A stretch of DNA of 64,000 nucleotides from Corylus avellana (lineage: Eukaryota > Streptophyta > Magnoliopsida > Fagales > Betulaceae): the NCBI RefSeq assembly GCF_901000735.1, contig NC_081551.1:4110610-4174609 (forward strand). The letters are read 5' to 3'. The notes beneath the pieces were generated by a model. It saw nothing but the letters and a program-made list of their open reading frames with translations. It ran no database searches and had not been told where the DNA came from. The translations under genes were made by a program, and so were the position numbers. Shown one piece after another: positions 21,495 through 33,500 of this stretch. The first letter of the stretch is position 1; each line of letters opens with the position of its first letter.

Positions 21495-24400
21495 CTACGA
21501 TTGCTTCTTTTTAACTTGGTACGGGTATTTCTGGTGAATTGAAATGCTACAAACCACGAGTGGAAGAGCCACAAGACAATACAATGAAGGCGGTTTCCCT
21601 TCGAAAATGAACTGTAGCAAAGCCGTGACAAGAAGTGCAGAAACAATGACAAACCCCTGCAATCATGTTAGAAATAGCTTATACAATCAGCACCTTCATA
21701 ATGGTAGTAGTTTTCTTGATAAATAAATTTTTTAAAAAGAATGTAGCAATAGTTTAAGAAACGGAAGGATTGATCCTCCCCCGTTATTCTTCCAAACATG
21801 TCTGCCAATTAGATATATCTGTTTGCCAACTATAGTCACCACCATTTATCAATTCTTACAGGAATCATCCAGTCGAAGTCTCAAAAGAATTATCCAAAAG
21901 TAGAATTTCCTAGTCCCATATTAGCATGAAGCCACAGGACTAAAGCTCAGTTTTTGCCACTGATACAGCAGAGCAGATCCAAGGTACCTTGGCTTTTCTA
22001 TTCTTACAGTATGAATCATGTGGATTCAAGATGGCATGTATAAGTAATGAGATTAATTATTTTTCCTTTTTCTTTCTCTTTTCAATTAACCAGTCAATTT
22101 GTGACATAGACTTATAGAAACCTAATGGAAGACATGAAGAAATCAAATCACCACTCTTCTTATCATTGCAGGTTGCATGCTTAAATTACTCTACTGTTAT
22201 GGAGTCAAACTTGCCTTTCTAACACCACCAGCATGGCTTGTAACTAGGCCAACAAGAATTCCTCCAAGCGCATTTAATATAACTGGAACCTGAAATGAAA
22301 CAAAATTTTCAAATTGGTTTGAAGCTGAGCCACATCAATAATATATAATAGTAAGTGCAGTATCACGAGGACAATCATCACATATTTTTCCAGATTTAGT
22401 TTACATCAGCATCTATAATGCTTTGAGAACTTTGTATCTCTTTAGGTCTTCGTAAGGGCAGCTGAGAGGGTTCCTTTTCTTTTGGGCCTCTTTCTCTTTT
22501 TATTTCTTTTTCTCTTAATATTTTGTGGAACCACCGATGGGGTGGGGGGGAAGGGGGTTATAACAACAATAGATCTCCAAATCCCACACTATTTTCTGGT
22601 TGACTGTCACGCTGAACACTATCATCAATTCCAAAAGAAGTTTCAAACACCCAACCTCTTTGGCCTTCGCCTCATGGTGCCTACACCACATCATTGTATA
22701 ACCAAGTCATTGGTGCCTCTTTCATTAATGAACTTAAAATATAAAACACCTTGAAAATTATGTTTGTTGATTAACTTTTTGGAAATTTCTAACGACCTTG
22801 CTGCAGCAAAAACTGTTCATAGATTGCAAGCAATCATGCATAGTAGTGCAGTATTCCCACAATTAATATATAAACAGATCAATTGACATTTTTGAGGTTC
22901 TACAATATAAACAAAATCCATGAGTTGAAGTAAGGGAGGAAGCAACTCCAAGGTGTATATGTAGCCCAAACACTAGAAGCATAAATATTTTAATTATCCA
23001 AAAAAAAAAAAAAAAAAAAAAAACTAGAAAACTATGTTCAACCTGTACTCAGCTAGTCAAAAAGCACAGTGAAGCCTACCTAGAAAATGAATAAAAGGAA
23101 AAAAGAGGTATATACCAACTACCACAGACCACTGCAAAGGTGAACTGTTGATGGATATACCCAGACTGAGAGAGGACAACAATTGAAAAGCATGTCGACC
23201 TAAAATTTTCTGCTTCAAACTGATAGCTATAAGCAAGATGGGAAACAGTTTACGATCATTGATGTGAACTGTAAATTCTTCTCTTTTTGGTCCTACAAAC
23301 TATCAGATGGTTGTGGTAGTTCTCCACCTGAGTAAGTGCTCTTCAACAGAATCGATAGAAAGACCAGCATAAATATAGATTCAATTGGCATTGCTTTCTA
23401 ATAGAGCAAGAAGATCATTACCAAAGTTAGAGGAGTCCAACCATAAAAGAATCCATGTTGTCTGATAGCTTCTCCATCTGGAGACTTAGAGGTGACGAGC
23501 AGCAAGCACATGCTTCCAACAAAAGACATTTCTAAAGTCATCAAGTATGATGAGTGTTTCTTTACCTATAACAAAAGGAAAATGTAATGGACAGGGAAGA
23601 ATTTACAACACAATAGAATCACAGATTCTAAATACAGAAAAATAAATGTTTTACTAACCTGAGAAGCCCATTGACATAAGGCAGAAGCCAGTCCTGAGAG
23701 TACAGAAGCAACCAAAATAGGAATAATTCCATAAAATATTTTTTGATCAGCATTACCACTATTAGATCCTTTGCTAGAACCTTCACCAATGCTTAGAAGA
23801 ACAGCTGCAACAATCAACAAAAATAGGGCTCCAATTTGTTGAATTGATTGCTTGTGCCTACACATTGTGTTCCCAAAAATCAGGCTTGAAGTTATTATCA
23901 GATACCACACAACCACTAGACTGCTGCATAACTAGAATATCTATAGAAACAGATGTATTATCATGGCATTTCTGGTCAAAGTTGCATAACATGTTTTTTG
24001 TCCCTTTTGCAATAGGATTAAAAATAATTTTTAAGTTATTTGTTTCACAAAATAACTGATGTTCTCATTAACAAAGATCAACATAATTACAAAATGTAAG
24101 TGCCTCTAGAAGATAATTTTCCATCTGTAAGAATTGTGGGAAAAAAGAAAATATACCACAGAACTCCAAATATGGACATTCTGTTCAAAGAATGAGCAAT
24201 CCATTAACAATGGACAATGACAATACTGAATATTCATATCTCCCCTATATGTTGCTAATGAAAGGCAAAGTTGTCAAAGGAAGGTCAAACAAGTACTTAA
24301 AGTCTTAGACGGCAGAACTATCCTAAAAGCCACAAGAAAAAACACATTCTACAGGATCCTCGTAAGAGAATGAAATGGTAGCTGAAGAAGTCTTACAGCA

Positions 24401-27400
24401 TCAACAAATGCCACTATAGGCTACTAGTGGACATCATTTGCATCGCTAATAAATAGATTATTCCACACCTTTCTTTGAACCTCATATCATGTCATTAAAT
24501 GGTAAAGTGGGCACTAGGCAATTACCTACTGATCAAGTCATTTGCAAGTCTCAAAACAATCTTTCACTTAATATCCCACAAATTAAATTTTCAAATCCCA
24601 GTCACAATGGCGAAGCATATAGAAAAAATACAAAGAGATTTCTTGTGGGGAGGAGTAGGTGATGAATTCAAATTCCACTTGGTAAATTGGTCCAAGATTT
24701 GCATGCAAAAGGAGGCGGGGGGATTGGGGGTTAAGGAATTTGATTTAGTTGAATCGTGCTTTGTTAGGTAAATGGCTGTGGAGATTTGCCAATGAGGGAG
24801 ATGCGTGGTGGAGGAAATTAGCAGAGGTTAAGTATGAGACGATGAGGGGTGGGAATGTGGAAATGTATTTGAAGGGGTTGGATACTTTTAAGCAGCATGT
24901 GCGATTTGAGGTAGGAAATGGGTCTCAAGTATTGTTTTGGCAGGATGTGTGGTGTGGGGAGTTACCTTTAAAGACTCTGTTTCCCGCTTTGTTCAACATT
25001 GCATGTGCAAAGGAGGCATGGGTGGAGGAGAATATGGAGACTGTAAATGGAGCTATTCATTGGAATGTGATGTTTATTCGACTGTTCACAACTGGGAGCT
25101 AGGCGAGGTTTCGAGATTTTTTGAATTGTTGTATTCCCAACAGGTAAGGCATGGTGGGGTGGATAAAATTTGCTGGATTCCCTCGAAGAGAAAATTTTTT
25201 GAGGTGAAGTCATTTTATAAGGTGAAGATTAATTCAAAACCGGTGGGGAAGAGTAAAGCTCCTTCGAGAGTGGCTTTTTTCGTATAGACGGTAGTGTTAG
25301 GGAAAATATTAACGCTGGACAATTTACGTAAGAAAAACATTATTGTGACGGAGTGGTGTTGTATGTGCAAGAAAAGTGGTGAATCTATTGATCATTTATT
25401 ATTGCATTGTGAAGTTGCTTTCGAGGTATGAAACATGGTTTTTCAGATGTTTGGTGTTGCGTGGGTGATGCCGGGTAGGACGAAGGATTGCTTGGGAAGT
25501 TGGAGAGGGCAAAGGGGTAAGCGCTCAGTTTTGTAAATATGGAGAATGGCTCCTTTGTGTGTAATGTGGTGCTTATGGAGAGAAAGGAATGCACGGAGCT
25601 TTGAGGACCGTGAAACTGGACTTATAGAGTTGAAGAAAAGGGTGCTCCAAACACTTTTCTCATGGAGTATATTGTGGCATGCTTCGCAAGTGTCAACGCT
25701 TGTAGATTTTCTTGATTTTTGTGCGTCATTTCCGGTTTAAGGCTTGTATTTGTGGGCGCTTTAGTATTCTCCCTGTGTACATGGGTTGCGCCCCTTGCGC
25801 TTTTTATACATTGATATTACTTATCAAAAAAAAAAAAAAAATCTCACAAATTAAATGCAGCATAGCAAGAAAGCATCAGCCAAATGAACCTAAACCTTGT
25901 CTTAGTCTTGAGCTTCTGTTAATAATAGTCAATAAAAGGTTTTGTTGACATGGGGACTACTGAGAGAGATACCATACCTACCAAAACAACAGCAAGAAGA
26001 ATTGAAAGAGATGCCATTCTGGGACATACCTCAAGATCAAGTATGTAAAAAAGGCAGTGAAAAGTATTTTTGTTTGGTTTAGAATCGAGAATGTGAGTGA
26101 ATCAAGATTCTTGTAAGAAATCTGAAGTAGAATATTTTGCAGTGCATAAATAACTGCAGGAAGTCCTGATGCAGTCAATGCACCAACCAAAGTCCAGTCC
26201 TTGTATACTTTCTTTAAGCTGCCATCTTTTGCCATGAGATTTAGGGCACATACAACCTGAGAAATATATGAATAGTACATGTCTCTTTATCCGGAAATAA
26301 TATAGCAACAACAACAACAATAACAATAATTTAAAGGGAATCAGGACAGATATGAAGAAGAAAATCATATCTAGTACAAGGATTACCTTTACTACCTCGC
26401 ACATCAACACAAATGAAGTCACAATAACTTCTCGTCTGCAGAAAAAACCCATAATGAGAAAATGAAACTTGCACTTCATATGTGCATGCACCAGCAACCA
26501 CTTCTTTATGATTTAAGGAAATAAAATTGAGCAAAAATGATTTAATTTCTTAAAAGCAATAAGCCTAGCCACCAATACAAGGAGGTGAGTAATTATATAG
26601 TACATGTTTCCATGAATGTAATAGGTAGTTCTTCACAAGTGATAATAAAAAAAAAATACTAACTTAATGATATACTACTATGAACTTCGATGCTTTCAAC
26701 ATTCAGAAATTGAGTACAAAAAAGTTAAAAGTTTGTGAATGATTTTAAAAAAAAGTGATTTTTCTTGACCAGCAGCAAGAAAACTACAAGAGTAAATTAT
26801 CTGACAATGCAAACGTCAAAGAAACAAATTAGACTATGTTAATTGTTCCCATGGGTGGAACGTGAGGTCATACATTCGATCCCATACAAGTACCTGAGTT
26901 AATAAAAGCAAACAAAACCAAAAACAAAGAACAAATATTTAGAAGATGAGCACAAATAGCTGATACCGTGTAGCAAAAAACACATGGGATCAAACATGTA
27001 TACAGTATACTGAATAGCAACTCTAGGGTCCTTAATCCTTGTTACATAGCAAGAGTTTGTCTGGTATCTATAAAGCCTACCATTTAACAAAAGCAGCTTC
27101 AAAATCCAAATCCAAATCGTGAAGATAGCTCCAATATGGCAACAAAATCACCATTTCCTAAACCCTAAAACCAAGTAATGTACTATATTTCTCAATCCAA
27201 TCCCAAATTTCAAAAAATCTACGCCTACTGTTGCCTACAATTCAAATAGCACCAACAAAAAGCCACAGTAAAGAAACAAAAAAAATAATAATAATAAATA
27301 ACAAATTTCTGAAACGTTATTCTCTAAATGGAATCATAGTGATCAGCATGTTGAGTTGGTTGAAGAATAAGCGGATGTACCTGGTGAAGCGCTTGGAGAT

Positions 27401-27511
27401 CAAAGGCTGAGCTCCATATTGCAGGGTGAGCAGGACCGAGTAGAGCCACACCCACGCGTCCGGCTTCTCCGAGCTCCGTGTGGATTTTTGTGGTTTGGTC
27501 GCCACCGCCAT
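21495..27511 (-). CDS. ROCK1: ROCK1-type nucleotide-sugar transporter
   Basis: This is the orthologue of Arabidopsis ROCK1 (At5g65000), an ER carrier for UDP-GlcNAc and UDP-GalNAc that affects cytokinin signalling through protein quality control. Seven exons, in order on the minus strand: 27511-27381, 26435-26387, 26256-26030, 23857-23659, 23565-23422, 22289-22215 and 21656-21495. They total 987 bases and give 328 residues. Key stretches are LYSVLLTLQYGAQPLISKRF, TASGLPAVIYALQNILLQIS, LDSLTFSILNQTKILFTAFF, GLASALCQWASQ and GGILVGLVTSHAGGVRK. These mark a ten-helix drug/metabolite-transporter fold of the CMP-sialate/UDP-galactose type. The start at 27511 is the ATG of MAVATKPQ; upstream codons lack an ATG. 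Intron 6 uses a GC donor (AAAG|GCAAGT). Intron 3 contains a LINE in the opposite orientation. It is head-to-head with ASN2, as the neighbour pair in Arabidopsis suggests. Confidence 0.95.
22213..22214 (-). other. ROCK1: GC donor of ROCK1 intron 6
   Basis: The exon ends VRK with AGAAAG, and the intron begins GCAAGT. The next exon opens at GGGTTTGTC after TTGCAG. The reading frame closes only with this junction. GC-AG introns with an AG|GCAAGT donor are the usual minor class handled by the major spliceosome. Confidence 0.85.
24573..25856 (+). mobile_element. 5'-truncated LINE in a ROCK1 intron
   Basis: The element proper is 24589-25840. Direct repeats ATCYCACAAATTAAAT at 24573-24588 and 25841-25856 (15 of 16 identical) flank it, and a run of A closes its 3' end at about 25826-25841. 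The coding remnant is the end of a plant L1-type ORF2: IPVTMAKHIEKIQRDFLWGG, GGLGVKEFDLV, and CVMWCLWRERNARSFED, the region that follows reverse transcriptase (zf-RVT). Frames are broken by shifts near 24755 and 24950 and by stops such as the TAG near 25285. It lies antisense to ROCK1 within intron 3 (23858-26029) and leaves the splice sites intact. Confidence 0.88.
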
Positions 27512-28275
27512 TATTGGCGACACCGAAAGATTGTTCAAGGTTTATTGTCTTTTGCTTTTAGCTGGCGGAAGAAAGGTAAGGAATATGCGAAAAGAAGATG
27601 GGACAACGGTATTTCTTTCCATGCTTACGAAAGCACAATTTTGTTCATTTTTTTCTTCTTTATAGACCTACTTTTGCACGCGCGGATTTAAATGATCTAA
27701 TTTTCGCAGCTCTGTTAAATAAATTGAAGTTTTTTTATTTTTTAATCGAAACTCTTTTTTCTTTTCTTTTCTTTTTTTTTCAAAAATAAAATAAATGTTT
27801 TTTTTTTTCTAGCGACGAAAAAATAACGAAATACGATACTTTTAATATTTATTCAGAACTTTTATGGTATATATCTATAATAAAAATATGAAGGCACGTT
27901 TACTTAGGTGCTACACATTTAATATTTATTCAAAAAATACATTTAAGTATGGTATATATTTATAATAAATGGATACATATTATATTTTATAACGTGATCT
28001 TCCTTAAAAAAATAAATAAATAAATAAAACTTTGTAAATGAGCCAATCTTGAAATAAATTGCTCGTTTATGGAAATGCTCAATGAAAAGTATAGGAAATG
28101 GATGGAAATGACTACTTTTTTAATCATCTAACCCACAATCTTACAAGCCAACAAAAAAAAAAAAAAAAAAGGAAAAAATATATTAAACACCCCCAAAGTT
28201 TCACTACGATTTCACTTTTACTTCTAATGTTTAAAAATTGGTAAGATATCCCCGATAAATATATATAGATATATA
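27512..28275. other. Bidirectional spacer, ROCK1 side
   Basis: Presumed ROCK1 promoter and leader, then AT-rich filler. Open frames here run antisense to ROCK1 exon 1 or through low-complexity DNA. No defined promoter site was assigned. Confidence 0.5.
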
Positions 28276-28490
28276 TAAAAAACCGATTAGGGGTGGTTAC
28301 GCCAAGTGGAAGTCTCTCGGCCACCCCATTTGGCCCATTGGGGTGGCCAAACTACCCATTCTGGCTATATTGGGGTGGGTCGGCCACCACCTTGGTCAAA
28401 TGGGGGTAGTGAGGCCATCCCAAAGGATTTGGAGTGGTTTCGGCCACCCTCATTTGACCTCTTGGAGCTCATGGGCCATCTTTTGTGAGA
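28276..28490. repeat. GC-rich GGGGTGG/CCACCCC repeat
   Basis: Six or more short GGGGTGG...CCACC pairs in about 215 bases, inside AT-rich DNA. The word type is shared with 18661-18785 and with the middle of the MITE at 28556-29210. Confidence 0.5.
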
Positions 28491-28555
28491 GAAAACAAAA
28501 ATTATTAACAGAGTGGTTACAGTGAAATTTGAGAAACTTAGTTGGGGTATACATA

Positions 28556-29210
28556 GGGCTCGTTTGGTTTGTAGAATATGTATTCCATTAAGAAATTGAA
28601 TAGTTATTACTGAAAATATAGAAGAATGTAATTGAATAGTTATTTATATTATTTAATTTGGTAACAACACATATGATCTAACTGGAATTAAATCAAAATT
28701 ACTAAAAACCCGCCACATTATTATTATTTTTTTCAATTCATATTAAAAAATAAAAAAATAAAAAACCTAAAAAATAGTGAGTGGCCGCAACCACCCATAG
28801 AGCAAATCGGGTGTGGCGGTAGCCACCTAGAGTTGCCGCGAGAGTGGTCGCACCACTTCCAGACGCCTTGGGGGTGGTCTCGTGAGGTGTACAAGGGTGG
28901 TGCGACCACCCCCGCCTCTTTTATGGGGTGGTTCGGCCACCCACTTTAATTTTCATATTTTACTTTTTTTTTTTTTTTTTTTAAAGTTTAAAAAATAATA
29001 TGAGTGTTTGTAAAAAATGTATTTAATTCCTTAAAGAACAGCTATTCCTCTCATTTGTTAAAGGAATAACTACTCTTGTGGGTAAGAGATTAGTTATTCT
29101 CACAAAAATAATTATTCATAGGAATAAACCTTTACTAAACAAAAAAAATGACTATTCAATAAAAATAGAAATTCTATTACGGGGGTCTATTCTACAAATC
29201 AAACAAGTCT
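28556..29210. mobile_element. Tourist/Harbinger-like MITE
   Basis: The left end GGGCTCGTTTGGTTTGTAGAAT pairs with the right end ATTCTACAAATCAAACAAGTCT. The flanks are ATA at 28553-28555 and TTA at 29211-29213, one base off the TTA duplication expected for PIF/Harbinger. The 655-bp body has no coding capacity and carries a GC-rich centre (GTGGCCGCAACCACC). Confidence 0.65.
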
Positions 29211-30301
29211 TTATTCCCATTTTTTTACACCAATCTTTCTACACTCATCACATATAACTTTTAAAACCACCAAATTTTAAAAAATACATACAAAGATGAT
29301 TGGAAGATGGTTAGAAGGATGGTGTTTAGCATTTCTTTAATAAATACCACCATTAGTTGGTAGTTGGATCTTAATGCAATAGTGGTCTTAAAAGGTACCT
29401 ATGACTTATAGCCTATAGGTTTTAAAAGCGACTTATAGCCTATAGGTGAGAAAACATGGGTGTTAAAACTGAGAATAATTCTGGCGAAATAAATGAGGGC
29501 TCTAAAAAGGTGCCTACAATCATTAAAACTTCAAGCACGCGCTTAGGATTAGGATGGACCCATAAATATAATGCCCTAAGTAAGAAAATCTGTGGGAGAT
29601 TCTTCAGAGGGATACCGAGAGAGAATCTTGAGTGGGCTGTGTCATTTTTTTTTTTAAAAAAATAAAAAATAAAAATGTTAACAAATAATTTAAACACATA
29701 ATACTCTTAAAAATATAAAAATAATTTTTATACTTTTATTTAAATAAAAAACAAAAAAGCACACCCAAAATACATAAACAAATAAAAGTATTTATGAATA
29801 GTAAGTCTCACGTTTATTTTTTATTAATTGAGACCAAACTAAATAAAAGATTACAAATAACTCCAAGTAAATGTGATACAATAGGTTTCAATCATTTTGG
29901 TGAAATACAAAATGATGTCATAGTTACCATAATGTTAATTGAGATGAAGATTATCTACAATTTTTATGATATCTTACCATGTATGGTTTTTAAATTTTAA
30001 TTATTTAATTTTCAAATAATAATCAAGATAAAAAAAAAAAACCTATACATAATGAAATAGTCTAAAAATAGCCATCTTCTTCCCAATTTAGCTTCACTTG
30101 ACAGTATTTAAGGATAACTCAATTGGTTGAATAACATGTTTTATGAAGTAGAATTAAGATTTTCTTCTTTTCTGAATAACTAATTGAATACTCTTCCCTA
30201 CAGATTCATCTAAACCGAATAAGATCCTGTTCTCATAAAGTGGAGCTTATTAGATCCAATTATTCTTCCCCGTTTCCCACACTTCATGAGGACAAGTCCG
30301 G

Positions 30302-30334
<33 letters not shown>

Positions 30335-30540
30335 GGACTCGAATCCTAGATTCCGGACCAAAAGAACCGGGCCCGAAACCCTAGGAGTTTATTATTTGGA
30401 ATCTTTTGAAAATTGGTCAGAATCAATCAACGGCCGTGATCGACAGAACTAAATACAAAAAAAAAAATCCCACCTGCTTCCCTAGCAGCCTCCATTGTCA
30501 TTTGCTTACCCTTTCTTCTCTCTGGCGTGCTCAGACTCAG
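29211..30540. other. ASN2 upstream region
   Basis: AT-rich sequence with a short local duplication (GACTTATAGCCTATAGGT near 29402 and 29430) and an A-run at 30303-30326. It becomes pyrimidine- and GA-rich close to the gene, as expected for the ASN2 promoter and leader. No named cis-element was secured. Confidence 0.5.
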
Positions 30541-30562
30541 TCAGAGAGAAAAAGCGAGCAAG

Positions 30563-30577
30563 CGAGAGAGAGAGAGC
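30563..30577 (+). repeat. GA repeat in the ASN2 leader
   Basis: A short GAGAGAGAGAG tract about 20-30 bases before the ASN2 ATG. GA-rich leaders are common in plant genes and can bind BPC/GAGA factors. Confidence 0.6.
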
Positions 30578-30594
30578 ATTCTCCGCCGCCAGCC

Positions 30595-33500
30595 ATGTGT
30601 GGAATACTGGCGGTCTTTGGTTGCACTGACAACTCTCAGGCCAAACGCTCCCGTATCATTGAATTGTCTAGGAGGTCATTTCTCTTTTTTGTTTTTGTGC
30701 AAATTTTCTTAATTTGTTTTGGATGTGGATGATTTTGGTCGAACTCAAAATGTGCACGATTTAGATGTTTTATTTCCTATGATTCACATTGTTTGGGTTG
30801 TAATTAGTTTCGTTGGTTGAGAGTGAGGTTGAATGAATCGAAGCAAACCTGTTGTCCGTGCTATTTCTATCGTTTCAAGGCTATATATGCAATACCCACC
30901 ATTTCTATCACTGCATGTGATTTGTAGCAATTGATTTTGCTCCTTCTAATGCCAAGTCATTTTTTTTCAAGTGGGTTTTTTGTGCTTAAAGAATTCGTTG
31001 ACAGTTTGGATAAAACAAAAGGGGATATGTTCATGACGTTGGTTCCATAGTAAGTTCATTGGGGCTTTTTTTTTTTTTCATAAGTTCATTGAGCTTGTGG
31101 TAGAATGATGTTACTTTAGTGATGCAAGGATGCTAATTAATTATCCCAAAAAGAAAAAGGAAGTTTTGGATGCTGATTTGTTTTTTCTAATGCCTTCTAA
31201 ATTTTGCTTCGAAAGCACACCGAGTGAACAGTTCGTTTTACAATTATGGCATAACTTTGAAGTTTGCCTTAACCCAAAATGCAAAATTTCTTTAATTGTG
31301 ATAATTATTTGTATTTTTTTGATGTGGGATGCAAAGCAATTTTTTTTTTCTTCTTTTTTTCATTTTGTTTATGGGAAAGAATGAAATGCCTAATAGAGTG
31401 ATTTGAAAGTGTAGGTTGCGCCATAGAGGTCCTGATTGGAGTGGTCTGCATTGTCATGAGGATTGCTATCTTGCTCATCAACGATTAGCTATTGTGGACC
31501 CTGCTTCTGGAGATCAGCCACTTTACAATGAAGACAAGACGGTTATTGTCACGGTATATCTTCTTTAAGCGTAATGCTCTATAGATTGCAAGTACTATTG
31601 GTTTTAACCTAAATGGGATAGAATCATAACTCTGTGATGTAGTTCTACACTTTGATTAGTGTTTCTTAAAGAATTGGTGGAAACCTTTTCTTAATATTGC
31701 AAAACCTCATTTCAGAGTTTTGGTGCTTTGTTCTTAGGTTAATGGTGAGATATATAACCACAAACAACTAAGAGAAAAGCTGAAGTCCCATCAGTTCCGA
31801 ACTGAAAGTGACTGCGAAGTGATTGCTCATCTTGTAAGTAATTGAGAGACTGGAGATCTTGTGTCCACAGTTCTTGCCCATCTTGAAAGCAATTGAGAAC
31901 TTAGCCACTTATCTTTTTCAGTATGAAGAGTATGGTGAAGATTTTGTGGACATGTTGGATGGCATGTTCTCCTTTGTCCTTCTCGACACCCGGGATAAAA
32001 GTTTTATTGCGGCTCGTGATGGTATTGGTATTACCCCACTTTACGTTGGCTGGGGTCTCGATGGTACGTAATTTCATCCTTGCATAAAGAATGCTCTTTT
32101 CTCCTAGGATCTGGGTTGACACATTGTTAATTGTTGTAGCTGTCATTTCTCATATATCAAGGTCCTTTTCTACACATTTCTTTTATTACTTTTAATATTA
32201 TTTCTATGTGAATTGTTCTTACATGCAAATGAATGAGAAAAACCATTTGATGAGTAGCATTCTAGTGTGTTGGACATGAATCATATCTTTGTATATAGAC
32301 CTGGTAGGTGAATGTCCCAAGCATTATATGATTTTGCTTGGCTCCCAATCTTAAAGAACTTTTTTTATTGCTATTTTTTTTTTTTTTTTTAAAAGTTAGG
32401 GTCATGTTTATTGTTGATACTCTAATACTTGCACATTATAAGAAACATTATGGTGTTAGACATGGTTTGCGTTCTTATGCTCATATCTTATCTTTTAGTC
32501 TATGTTGATCTTATAAGACCTCTAGAATGCATACATCTCTTTAATATGTTTATTTCCATTTCATTTTGTATGCCTTTATGATTTACTTGTTTGAGTGAAG
32601 CCTTATTGATTTTATAATGTACTCCGTTGTTAATCTCAACAATTTTCTTCCGCTACTTTGACATTCTTTCCTGTTCTTGATTAACTATATTTTGTTTATT
32701 TGTTTATATGTTTTAAGTGTAAATTGCAGTAAAGTGGTTAGTCACAATCTTTGTTGATTTTGATCATTGCTAATTCGTGGGTTATGTTGACATGTATGAT
32801 GTGATTTATTATGAAAAAAATCTACAATGCTCATATACTTAGGAAGCTGTTATTTCCTTCACTTAAGCAAGATCTTACATTAGCTATAATTTAATTCAAC
32901 CCAATTTTGGCTCTCAACTCATATGCAAACTTTTATTTAGTACTTTATCTAGAGCTATTTCATTTTGTATTTTGTTTTTCTAAATCTTAGTAAGGAGTGT
33001 ATACTTGAATTAGTGTATTGCTTGTTTCATTACAGGATCGGTATGGTTTGCCTCAGAAATGAAGGCTTTGAGTGATGATTGTGAAAGATTCACGTCTTTT
33101 CTTCCTGGGCATATATATTCTAGCAAACAGGGTATGCATCTATGAAGTTAGTGAATAACATTTTTTTTTTTAATGTTATTTTTATTTATTTTTTATTTTT
33201 TTAAGAAATATTAAGTGAAGTATTGGCTATACATTCTCAAATTGATGGACCAGTCTTTGTTCTGGGTTGGCTCGAAATTCTTAAATCTGTTTTGGATTTC
33301 TGAAGACAAAATATCTTCAGCTCCAAATTTTTATGTTGATAATGATCATTGTTGACATCTTTTATGGAATGTTCGCAAAGATTACTCTGAAAAATTCATA
33401 TTTATACTGTTAATTGTAAAATGTGTTTATTCTGTTAATGGTTTTTGTATGAATTTATGATACTTTTTATTCCATAAAAATGTCTGTTCTACCGTGATAG

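Noticed and set aside
24499..25740. Independent host gene in the ROCK1 intron
   Set aside because: Reverse-transcriptase-type remnant with multiple frame breaks, poly-A and target-site duplication: a LINE fragment.
27512..27538. Upstream extension of ROCK1 by nine residues
   Set aside because: The extension would need a TTG start. The ATG at 27511 begins the sequence expected for the family.
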